Assembly (NCBI GenBank): GCA_002506595.1 | Contig: DAXV01000066.1 | Coordinates: 1 to 6,613 of the forward strand | Source: Acidilobaceae archaeon UBA158 | GTDB lineage: Archaea > Thermoproteota > Thermoprotei_A > Sulfolobales > Acidilobaceae | Reading direction: 5' to 3' | Length of the DNA stretch: 6,613 nt | In this document: piece after piece, positions 1 to 5,385 of the stretch | Layout: each line of letters starts with the position of its first letter | Numbering within the stretch: the stretch's first letter is position 1 | The notes under the pieces: model-generated | The model's database searches: none | The model's input: only the letters and a program-made list of their open reading frames with translations | What the model was told of the DNA's origin: nothing | Position numbers and translations under genes: made by a program

Positions 1-264
1 AAATTTATTTTCTTATTAAGTCTATCTAAATTAATATAACTTTTAATTTAAATATTTTAATATATAAAAATTATTTATTATCATAAGTCACTTCTAATAA
101 AAATTAGCATATAAACTTTTGCATTTAATAAATATAAACAAGCGATAGCTTAAATGTAATATTTTTTAATTATACATAATGAATAAATTTTACGTGTTTT
201 AATTTCTTAGAATTTTTAGTTAGATATTTAATAGCAACGGTAATATTATTTATTACAGCGTATA
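1..264. other. Non-coding AT-rich upstream region
   Basis: I see no open frame of useful length on either strand and no RNA gene. The stretch is almost pure A/T with short homopolymer runs, for example a T6 run near 163-168, and weak inverted repeats such as CTAAT-aaaa-ATTAG at 94-107. Repeats this short are expected by chance in such sequence. The right part must hold the promoter of the cytochrome gene that starts at 277. The left part may hold the end of an unseen neighbouring transcription unit. Confidence 0.6.
227..233 (+). promoter_or_regulatory. Possible TATA box for the cbsA-soxLN block
   Basis: TTTAATA lies about 50 nt before the GTG start at 277. With the usual archaeal spacing of about 25 nt from the TATA centre to the start site, transcription would begin near 255-258. 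That gives a short leader containing the GGTGAG ribosome-binding site. Another TTTTAATTT stretch at about 197-205 is an alternative. The region is so AT-rich that TATA-like words are common, so this is an inference from spacing only. Confidence 0.3.
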
Positions 265-270
265 GGTGAG
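265..270 (+). promoter_or_regulatory. Shine-Dalgarno GGTGAG fixing the GTG start at 277
   Basis: GGTGAG matches the crenarchaeal anti-Shine-Dalgarno end of 16S rRNA (AUCACCU) and ends 6 nt before GTG 277. It supports that GTG start. Translation from there gives a normal signal peptide with a short basic N-terminus. Confidence 0.75.
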
Positions 271-276
271 TTTCGC

Positions 277-1482
277 GTGATCTGGAAAAATAATGCGAAA
301 AAATATTTTATTGTTCTCATCATAATAATTTCGATATCATTAGTTGTAACAGGCCTATCACACATAAATCTAACAAGCATTACAAAGGCACAGACCATGA
401 GCGCGGTTCCACAAATAATTGCATATAAGGTTACGGGATCGGCAAATCTAAAAGACCCAGGAAGTGAAAGTTTTTGGTCTCAAATTCCTTGGACCGTTAT
501 ACCGTTGTCTGCCAACGTCCCAGGAGGAGGTCATACATCTCAAATAATGGTTAAAGCTGCATGGAATGGAACATATCTATTTGTTTTATTAACATGGAAT
601 GTCACAAAGCCAAGCCATCATCTTTCTAGCGTTTTCTCTCTTGGTGGAGGTCCTTTTGGCTATCCGCCTTTATGGTATAATCAATCATCGCACTCATTTG
701 TCGTTGCTCCTCCAAGAGTTGATGAAGAAACTATAGTAAAGAGCTATTACGTTAACTCAACATATTATAGCCAAGATAGAGTTGCAATGATGTGGTATTT
801 AGGAGGTCAAAGTGGCACTCCCAACGATTGTATGGTAGTTGGGGCAAAAAATGGAGGTGCTTTAGCAGCAGGAGGTGCTGCAAATATATGGGATTTTATG
901 ATGGGGGCAACATGGAATGGAACACAGCTAGTAAGTCCAGCATTAGGTATGAAACCAGTTCCAGAATATACTTATTATAATTGGTGGAATCATAACGTAT
1001 CATTTACCGGAGTAAATTATCAAGCACCACCAACAGGTTTTGCGTTAAATCTATATACAAATGCCTCTGACCTATATGAAGTAGGTCTTGGAACAGGTTT
1101 ATTCTATACTGATGTTGATACAAACCATACAGATCCCTTTGACGTACTTGCTGGTGCCTACAATACATCTCATACCTGGGTTGTTGAGATGGCAAGACAT
1201 ATGGGTTATATACCTGGAGCAGGTCAATATGAGGTAAACTTAACTCCAGGTTCAACATATGATGTCGCTTTTGCTGTATGGCAAGGCTATTATGGGGAAA
1301 ATGCTTTTATAAAATCTATATCAACCTTTGTTCCATTAGTTATTAGCAATTCTTCACCGACAACTACTACCACCTCTATAACGAGTACAGTAAACATGAC
1401 AATGATATATACTGAAGTTTCAGCAATAGTCATAATGATTGTTGCTGCAATAATTCTATATTTTGCTCTTAGAAAGGGGTGA
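277..1482 (+). CDS. cbsA: CbsA-like exported mono-heme cytochrome b (b558/566 type)
   Basis: 401 residues. An N-terminal signal (basic MIWKNNAKK, hydrophobic core about 11-30, possible cleavage after A38) is followed by a large ectodomain, a Thr/Ser-rich stalk (about 357-372) and one C-terminal membrane helix (about 377-397) ending in RKG. The ectodomain has features of the ethylbenzene-dehydrogenase/DMSO-reductase-like heme-binding beta-sandwich family: the block around W96-N-G-T with a hydrophobic strand, D167-R-V-A-M-M-W173, N203-I-W-D, and a second WNGT at 213-216. M171 or M172 is a candidate axial heme ligand by analogy with the Met ligand of EbdC; this is inference. Thirteen N-X-S/T sequons match the heavily glycosylated Sulfolobus CbsA, as does the single-helix anchor. 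In that family CbsA is the extracytoplasmic heme b subunit that co-purifies with SoxN. It is the first gene of the block and uses a GTG start with GGTGAG 6 nt upstream. The main uncertainty is whether it is an orthologue or another EB_dh-like cytochrome. Confidence 0.8.
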   Translation: MIWKNNAKKYFIVLIIIISISLVVTGLSHINLTSITKAQTMSAVPQIIAYKVTGSANLKDPGSESFWSQIPWTVIPLSANVPGGGHTSQIMVKAAWNGTYLFVLLTWNVTKPSHHLSSVFSLGGGPFGYPPLWYNQSSHSFVVAPPRVDEETIVKSYYVNSTYYSQDRVAMMWYLGGQSGTPNDCMVVGAKNGGALAAGGAANIWDFMMGATWNGTQLVSPALGMKPVPEYTYYNWWNHNVSFTGVNYQAPPTGFALNLYTNASDLYEVGLGTGLFYTDVDTNHTDPFDVLAGAYNTSHTWVVEMARHMGYIPGAGQYEVNLTPGSTYDVAFAVWQGYYGENAFIKSISTFVPLVISNSSPTTTTTSITSTVNMTMIYTEVSAIVIMIVAAIILYFALRKG

Positions 1483-1521
1483 GCTAAAATAATACATATA
1501 TATTATAACTGTATATTAGCT
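1482..1521 (+). other. Imperfect hairpin in the cbsA-soxL gap
   Basis: AGCTAA (1482-1487, starting on the last base of the cbsA stop) pairs with TTAGCT (1516-1521). Pairing can continue inward through TACA/TGTA (about 1493-1496 with 1510-1513) if bulges are allowed. It sits in the only sizeable gap (75 nt) of the block. It could be an RNA processing or attenuation element that separates cbsA from the downstream mRNA. The AT-rich context makes a chance origin possible. Confidence 0.3.
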
Positions 1522-1547
1522 TTACACAATGTTTTAAATTTTAGATA

Positions 1548-1553
1548 GGTGAT
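1548..1553 (+). promoter_or_regulatory. Shine-Dalgarno GGTGAT that decides the Rieske start (ATG 1558)
   Basis: An in-frame GTG at 1549 would add three residues, but that GTG is part of the GGTGAT ribosome-binding site itself. The ATG at 1558 lies 4 nt after the site. The same arrangement recurs at the next gene, which supports the ATG choice in both. Confidence 0.7.
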
Positions 1554-1557
1554 ATAC

Positions 1558-2175
1558 ATGGAAAACAAAAATGATAAGAGTAATGAAAAAATTGATATTG
1601 GAAAAAGGAATTTCCTTAAATTTTTATTAGCAGCTGGAACTGTTGTTGCCGTTGGAGGAGCTCTCGAGCCAGTATTTAAATACGCATTAAGCTACGAAAA
1701 AACGGGTCTAACAAGCTTTCCCAAAATAAAAGTTGCCAATATTAATGATCTGCAAGTAAATCAACCCATTACTTTTAACTACCCACTAGAAAATGAGCCA
1801 AACTATTTAGTTAAGCTTGGCCAACCCGCTGAAGGGGGAATCGGCCCTAATAATGATATTGTTGCATTTAGCGCTATATGTGAACATATGGGATGTATAT
1901 ACCATTTTGAAACTTCATTAAAGCCTTACGGTGGGCCTAATGTTCCTGGAGGCCATTGTCCATGCCATGGTAGCCTATATGATTATCTAGAAAAGGCGAA
2001 AGTTGTTGGAGGACCTGCCCCTTGTCCAGTTCCTATGGTACAATTAGTTCTTGATAGCACAACAGGAGATATATATGCCGTGGGAATGAATCCTCCAACA
2101 ATTTATGATCATGGTACTCCATGTGGAACAGATGTTACCGCTGATCTAACAGGAGGAACACCAGTTAGTAGTTAG
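1558..2175 (+). CDS. soxL: Rieske [2Fe-2S] protein, SoxL-like, with KR-type Tat signal
   Basis: 205 residues from ATG 1558 (208 from GTG 1549). It is the high-potential electron acceptor from quinol in a bc1-like complex, with the domain on the outer face of the membrane. An N-terminal Tat-like anchor is G-K16-R17-N-F-L-K followed by a hydrophobic stretch to about residue 35; the twin arginine is KR rather than RR. Cluster box I is C108-E-H110-M-G-C113 and box II is C134-P-C136-H137-G-S139-L-Y141. By family rules C108, H110, C134 and H137 bind the cluster and C113-C136 form the disulfide. S139 and Y141 match the Ser and Tyr that raise the potential in bc1 Rieske proteins. The Pro loop is G-G-P-A-P (151-155). 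The boxes are separated by 20 residues, longer than the 13 of bovine or b6f proteins, because of a Gly/Pro-rich insertion (about 122-133). Two extra cysteines, C156 and C189, lie in the C-terminal part. It is followed directly by its cytochrome b partner, whose Shine-Dalgarno overlaps the stop codon. Confidence 0.93.
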   Translation: MENKNDKSNEKIDIGKRNFLKFLLAAGTVVAVGGALEPVFKYALSYEKTGLTSFPKIKVANINDLQVNQPITFNYPLENEPNYLVKLGQPAEGGIGPNNDIVAFSAICEHMGCIYHFETSLKPYGGPNVPGGHCPCHGSLYDYLEKAKVVGGPAPCPVPMVQLVLDSTTGDIYAVGMNPPTIYDHGTPCGTDVTADLTGGTPVSS

Positions 2176-2180
2176 GTGAA
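2175..2180 (+). promoter_or_regulatory. Shine-Dalgarno GGTGAA overlapping the soxL stop codon
   Basis: The first G is the last base of the Rieske TAG stop. The ATG at 2185 follows after 4 nt, the same geometry as at 1548-1558. The in-frame GTG at 2176 lies inside this site and is therefore an unlikely start. The overlap implies translational coupling of the Rieske and cytochrome b genes. Confidence 0.7.
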
Positions 2181-2184
2181 TTTT

Positions 2185-3552
2185 ATGTCTAAAGGAAAGC
2201 AGGGTTTTTGGGATAAATTTTTCGAAAGATTCGGTATAAAAAATATAGATGATATATTAAGACCAATACCAGAATTCTCTTTTAGACCAGATTATTGGCT
2301 AGGAGCATTATTGGTTGTAGGATTTGTAATGCAAGGAATTACAGGTTTTCTATTATTACTAAATTATATCCCGACCCCAACAGATGCATATTCATCAACA
2401 AGCTACATAGTAAATAACACCCCATTTGGAAGTTTATTGCTTAATTTCCATCTATATAATGCATATGCAATAATTTTCCTAGCATTTGTTCATATGTTCA
2501 GAAACTTTTGGCAAGGAACATATAAAAGACCTAGGGAAGGTATGTGGATTGTAGGAGTTATATTAGGTTTAATTACTTTAGGTTTTGGATTTACAGGATA
2601 TCTACTTCCATGGACTGTTCTTTCAAAATCAGCAACTGATGTAGGAATAGGTTTACTAAGCTATTTACCATCATGGATGACTTCATGGTTACATACCTTG
2701 TTAGTAGGTAACGGTACAGACGCTGAAGAATTGCAAAGATTCTTTGATATACATGTTATACTACTTCCTATATTGCTAGTTGTATTTTTGGGATTGAAAT
2801 TGTTTATGTTTGAAGCTCATGGAATGAGCGAACCACCAAAAAAAGGAGTTGTAGAAGAAATAAAAAATGAAAGAAAGGGAATTTCATGGTGGCCAAAAGG
2901 AGTTGAATATTTACTTACGATATCACTTTTCTACATAGCAATAATTATAATAATAGCGAGCGCTTTCCCAGTACCATTAGGCCCAATGTATACTCCTCAG
3001 GCAGCATCCCATTACACTCCAGAACCAGACTGGTATTTCTTATGGATGTATCAAATAATAAAACAATCAATATTTGGCGGTAAGAATATCGTAGATGGAA
3101 TTTACTTAATAGGATTACTGTTTATAATATTACTTATAGTTCCTTTTATAGATAGAAGTCCTTTAAGGCATGTTTCCGATAGACCAGTTATAGCAACTCT
3201 TGGAATGATGGTAGTATCTACATTGGTATTCTTTACAATCTGGGCATACCTAACTCCAGGATTAACAATACAATTTACTCAAACCTTAGAATTTTTAATT
3301 CCGATGTATTTAGTTGAGGCTATAGGCGCTTATTTAGGTACAAGATCAAGTAAAATGAAATCTAATAAAAAACTAACTAAATCTAAGCCAAATTCAGTTG
3401 TAGCAATTATAGCTTTATTACTGTCTATAGTTGGAGGCTCTTTGTCGATAAATTTAATAGTTTCAAAAGACGTGTCATGGGGAATAGTTTCATTGCTCAG
3501 CTTCACTTTTATTGTAGTGGAAATAATGAGAAGAAGTCATGCAGAGGTGTAA
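2185..3552 (+). CDS. soxN: Cytochrome b (fused b6/subunit IV type), SoxN-like
   Basis: 455 residues from ATG 2185. It is the membrane core of a quinol-oxidising bc1-analogous complex. About ten helices are visible: approximately 41-62, 82-108, 118-146, 186-208, 240-262, 303-322, 335-356, 365-385, 405-427 and 431-448. The N-terminal b6-like and C-terminal subunit IV-like parts are in one chain, with extra C-terminal helices as in SoxN. Helix B carries H89 and H103, 14 apart, as in all cytochromes b. Helix D begins R-F-F-D-I-H190, the usual third ligand. The residues expected for the fourth ligand (14-15 further on) are L204 and K205, so the second helix-D His appears replaced by Lys. Helix C retains G-Y-L-L-P-W (138-143). 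The Qo loop has P281-D-W-Y284 instead of PEWY. In Acidianus ambivalens the SoxN protein was proposed to carry one heme b and one heme a_s. The gene is coupled upstream to soxL and downstream to the small gene whose ribosome-binding site lies in its last codons. Confidence 0.92.
   Translation: MSKGKQGFWDKFFERFGIKNIDDILRPIPEFSFRPDYWLGALLVVGFVMQGITGFLLLLNYIPTPTDAYSSTSYIVNNTPFGSLLLNFHLYNAYAIIFLAFVHMFRNFWQGTYKRPREGMWIVGVILGLITLGFGFTGYLLPWTVLSKSATDVGIGLLSYLPSWMTSWLHTLLVGNGTDAEELQRFFDIHVILLPILLVVFLGLKLFMFEAHGMSEPPKKGVVEEIKNERKGISWWPKGVEYLLTISLFYIAIIIIIASAFPVPLGPMYTPQAASHYTPEPDWYFLWMYQIIKQSIFGGKNIVDGIYLIGLLFIILLIVPFIDRSPLRHVSDRPVIATLGMMVVSTLVFFTIWAYLTPGLTIQFTQTLEFLIPMYLVEAIGAYLGTRSSKMKSNKKLTKSKPNSVVAIIALLLSIVGGSLSINLIVSKDVSWGIVSLLSFTFIVVEIMRRSHAEV
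3544..3549 (+). promoter_or_regulatory. Shine-Dalgarno GAGGTG encoded by the last codons of soxN
   Basis: The final GAG GTG codons of the cytochrome b gene form a ribosome-binding site 7 nt before ATG 3557, or 4 nt before TTG 3554. An ATG at 3539 in the same frame lies upstream of this site and is therefore a poor start. Confidence 0.55.
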
Positions 3553-3556
3553 GTTG

Positions 3557-3790
3557 ATGAAAAGCTCAAGTAGGGAAATATTGTTATATCTTGGATTTTT
3601 GCTATTAATAATATCAATGGCTATTAACATTATAGGGCTAACCATGGCTCCTTCAACACCTACAAAAACAGATCCATATGGTTATAGATTCGATGGCATT
3701 TACTTAGGTATGATACTAATAAATTTATCTATAATGTTTGGCTTTTACTACAAATATGAGGAATTAACTCATGAAGAGCTTTCAAAATAA
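3557..3790 (+). CDS. Small two-helix membrane protein, unknown; candidate accessory subunit
   Basis: 77 residues from ATG 3557 (TTG 3554 would add one residue and ATG 3539 six). I do not recognise a family. Two membrane helices are visible (about 8-29 and 47-65). They are joined by a short polar, Pro/Thr-rich segment, A31-P-S-T-P-T-K-T-D-P-Y-G-Y-R-F-D, and followed by an acidic C-terminal tail (YKYEELTHEELSK). The only histidine is H72, and there is no cysteine, so it is not an obvious heme or metal protein. It starts 4 nt after the cytochrome b stop with its ribosome-binding site inside soxN, and its last 20 nt overlap the next membrane gene. Its position suggests a small structural subunit or assembly factor of the Rieske/cytochrome b complex. 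It is too short to be OdsN and lacks that soluble character. Function is inference from position only. Confidence 0.7.
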   Translation: MKSSSREILLYLGFLLLIISMAINIIGLTMAPSTPTKTDPYGYRFDGIYLGMILINLSIMFGFYYKYEELTHEELSK

Positions 3791-4730
3791 ATATATAAAC
3801 AAAATTGATATATTTATTTTTTTGTTAATAATATTATCTTATTTTATTCAGCTTATTTCTATACAATTTTTTGTAAGATTAGAACCATATTTTATGGGAC
3901 AATTTACTTTACCTTCCATAGTAAATATAATAATTTCGAAGCTGGCGTTCATATCTAGATATTTGATAGAAATATTAGGTATTGTTGGGTCTATATACTT
4001 TATTTTTAATAAAAATAGAATAATAAGTATCTTTTCATCACTTTATTTTATTTTTATGATAATACCATTTATAGTAGCATCGTATTCCCAAAACATTTAC
4101 ATAAATTATATAACAAGTTCATTAGGATTAACTTTAATTTCTATATCATCCTTAATACCTTCTTTAGCAATCTTACTAGATTATAAAAAGAATAAAAATT
4201 CCATTGCAACTTTAGCAGTAAAATTAGTTTTCGGCATATCAATGTTTTTGTCCTCTTTATTCTTTGTTTTAAATTACATGTCTTCGCTTATATTTTTATA
4301 TCCACCCATAGCTCTTTATCCAATTTCATTAGTGTTTTTCTCTTTAGGATTTATTATTTTAGCTTACATTTTTTTGAAGAAATCTAACAAATACGTAATA
4401 GCAGGATCAGTAATAATCTCTTTATTATTAGTGATTCCATTAACTTATTATTCTCTTACCAATACGCTCTTTAAATTTGTCTTCAATATGTCAATGCAAA
4501 CCGCATTAGGAATCGCAATTCCATTACCTTATTTCAGTTTTCTATATTTTGTAATTATTTTTACATTTCTATTGGGTTTAATCAATATCAGAAAAAACTA
4601 TCGTTTGTTTTTCACATCTCTTGCATCAATAGGCATCTTTACAAGTGCTTATCTAATATCAGATACAATGTATTTATTTTTGATGTACCTCTTTACTATG
4701 ATTTTTTTAGTAAATTTTGAAAAAATATAA
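3771..4730 (+). CDS. Polytopic membrane protein, possible CbsB counterpart
   Basis: 319 residues, almost entirely hydrophobic. Nine to ten membrane helices are visible: about 12-34, 57-79, 84-105, 115-136, 147-169, 180-202, 208-228, 246-272, 279-296 and 298-315. It contains no histidine, no cysteine and no tryptophan, so it cannot ligate heme through His and shows no catalytic motif. The length and helix number resemble CbsB of the Sulfolobales cbsAB-soxLN-odsN locus (nine helices predicted in Acidianus ambivalens), and it lies in the same set of genes. That is the basis for the tentative assignment; sequence homology cannot be judged here. Gene order differs from Sulfolobales, where cbsB follows cbsA directly. 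ATG 3771 overlaps the preceding gene by 20 nt, with GAGGA at 3758-3762 as a moderate ribosome-binding site. It ends 1 nt from the stop of the convergent TPR gene. Confidence 0.75.
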   Translation: MKSFQNKYINKIDIFIFLLIILSYFIQLISIQFFVRLEPYFMGQFTLPSIVNIIISKLAFISRYLIEILGIVGSIYFIFNKNRIISIFSSLYFIFMIIPFIVASYSQNIYINYITSSLGLTLISISSLIPSLAILLDYKKNKNSIATLAVKLVFGISMFLSSLFFVLNYMSSLIFLYPPIALYPISLVFFSLGFIILAYIFLKKSNKYVIAGSVIISLLLVIPLTYYSLTNTLFKFVFNMSMQTALGIAIPLPYFSFLYFVIIFTFLLGLINIRKNYRLFFTSLASIGIFTSAYLISDTMYLFLMYLFTMIFLVNFEKI

Positions 4731-4747
4731 TTTAAATACATTTTTTC
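4719..4747. terminator. Palindromic bidirectional terminator shared by two convergent genes
   Basis: The perfect 8-bp arms GAAAAAAT (4719-4726) and ATTTTTTC (4740-4747) flank a 13-nt centre that is itself mostly self-complementary; 24 of 29 positions equal the reverse complement. Both stop codons lie inside it (TAA 4728-4730 on +, TTA 4732-4734 for the minus gene). On + the T6 run comes 11-16 nt after the stop. On minus the T6 run (4725-4720) comes 7-12 nt after the stop. U-runs are the main archaeal termination signal, so each transcript would end on its own U tract just inside the opposing gene's 3' end. Confidence 0.6.
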
Positions 4748-5385
4748 TTATAATCAACCATAAAATAATTAAGGGATTGACCTGCTATTGCTTTTAATTC
4801 TTCGATATATTCATTAGCTTTTTTATCATCGTCAATTAAATTATAATATTCGATTTGCAAAGCTATAACAGCTGCCAGTTGTTCCTTCAAATTTAACTTA
4901 CTAAAGATTCTCCTTGATTCTTCTAGATATTCTCTTGCATTATCCGTCAATCTTTTTTCTATTAGTATTTTGGATTTATACATTAATGCGTATGCCTTAG
5001 ATTCTTCATCAATTTCTTCAAGCTTGTTTATAAAATTCATTGCTTCATCATAACGATTTGATGCTATAAATGCAGATATTAAATTTATATATGTGGCTTT
5101 TAAGAGATCTTTATTCGGATTATTTTTCAATAACTGCCATGCCTTAATAAGCGAATTTATTGCCAATGCATACCTACTTAGATTTACCATAATAGCTCCT
5201 TGATTAATTAGAGACTTAATTAATAATAATCTAGATTGCTCATCAAGATTTCGAATTTTGGATATATAATTTGAAGACTCTATAAAATTATTTGCAGCTT
5301 GAATAAACAATCCTTTGTTCATTAATATAATTCCTTCGTCAAACTTTTTTCTTGCAATGTTAATGTACTCCGAATCCATACTCAT
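4732..5385 (-). CDS. TPR-repeat protein translationally coupled to tatA
   Basis: 217 residues, soluble, all alpha-helical, with no signal peptide or membrane segment. About five tetratricopeptide-type helix pairs are visible, near 9-42, 55-88, 95-127, 131-165 and 168-200. The typical pattern is a Gly/Ala-centred first helix, a turn residue such as N-K-G or N-R-Y-D-E-A, and an amphipathic second helix ending in L/I. TPR arrays bind peptides or protein partners, so it is probably a cytoplasmic scaffold or chaperone-like protein. Its ATG overlaps the tatA stop codon as ATGA (5382-5385), and GAGGG in the end of tatA lies 6 nt upstream, so the two are very likely co-translated. This makes a role with the Tat translocase or its substrates plausible, but this is guilt by association. 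A second in-frame ATG at 5379 is possible. Its 3' end is 1 nt from the convergent membrane-protein gene. Confidence 0.82.
   Translation of the reverse strand: MSMDSEYINIARKKFDEGIILMNKGLFIQAANNFIESSNYISKIRNLDEQSRLLLIKSLINQGAIMVNLSRYALAINSLIKAWQLLKNNPNKDLLKATYINLISAFIASNRYDEAMNFINKLEEIDEESKAYALMYKSKILIEKRLTDNAREYLEESRRIFSKLNLKEQLAAVIALQIEYYNLIDDDKKANEYIEELKAIAGQSLNYFMVDYKKKCI

Noticed and set aside
94..107. CTAAT-aaaa-ATTAG inverted repeat in the upstream region
   Set aside because: A 5-bp A/T-rich stem in sequence of this composition is expected by chance, and nothing places it at a promoter or gene end.
1..276. Search for tRNA, CRISPR repeats or small genes in the upstream region
   Set aside because: There is no GC-rich stem set, no repeated unit with spacers, and no open frame with a ribosome-binding site.
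792..980. Open frame of 62 codons on the plus strand inside cbsA
   Set aside because: It lies entirely within the well-supported cytochrome gene in another frame. Its translation is rich in Arg, Ser, Cys and Trp with no domain pattern, and no ribosome-binding site supports it.
1004..1258. Open frame of 84 codons on the minus strand opposite cbsA
   Set aside because: It is antisense to conserved cytochrome sequence. Its Gln/Tyr/Leu-rich translation follows the complementary codons of the real gene and shows no motif.
1531..1544. TTTTAAAT as a separate promoter for soxL
   Set aside because: Usual spacing would place the transcript start at about the ATG, leaving out the clear GGTGAT site. AT-rich sequence produces such words often, so it is not listed as a feature.
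3539..3556. ATG 3539 as start of the 77-residue protein
   Set aside because: It lies before, not after, the GAGGTG ribosome-binding site and would place codons inside that site. ATG 3557 (or TTG 3554) fits better.
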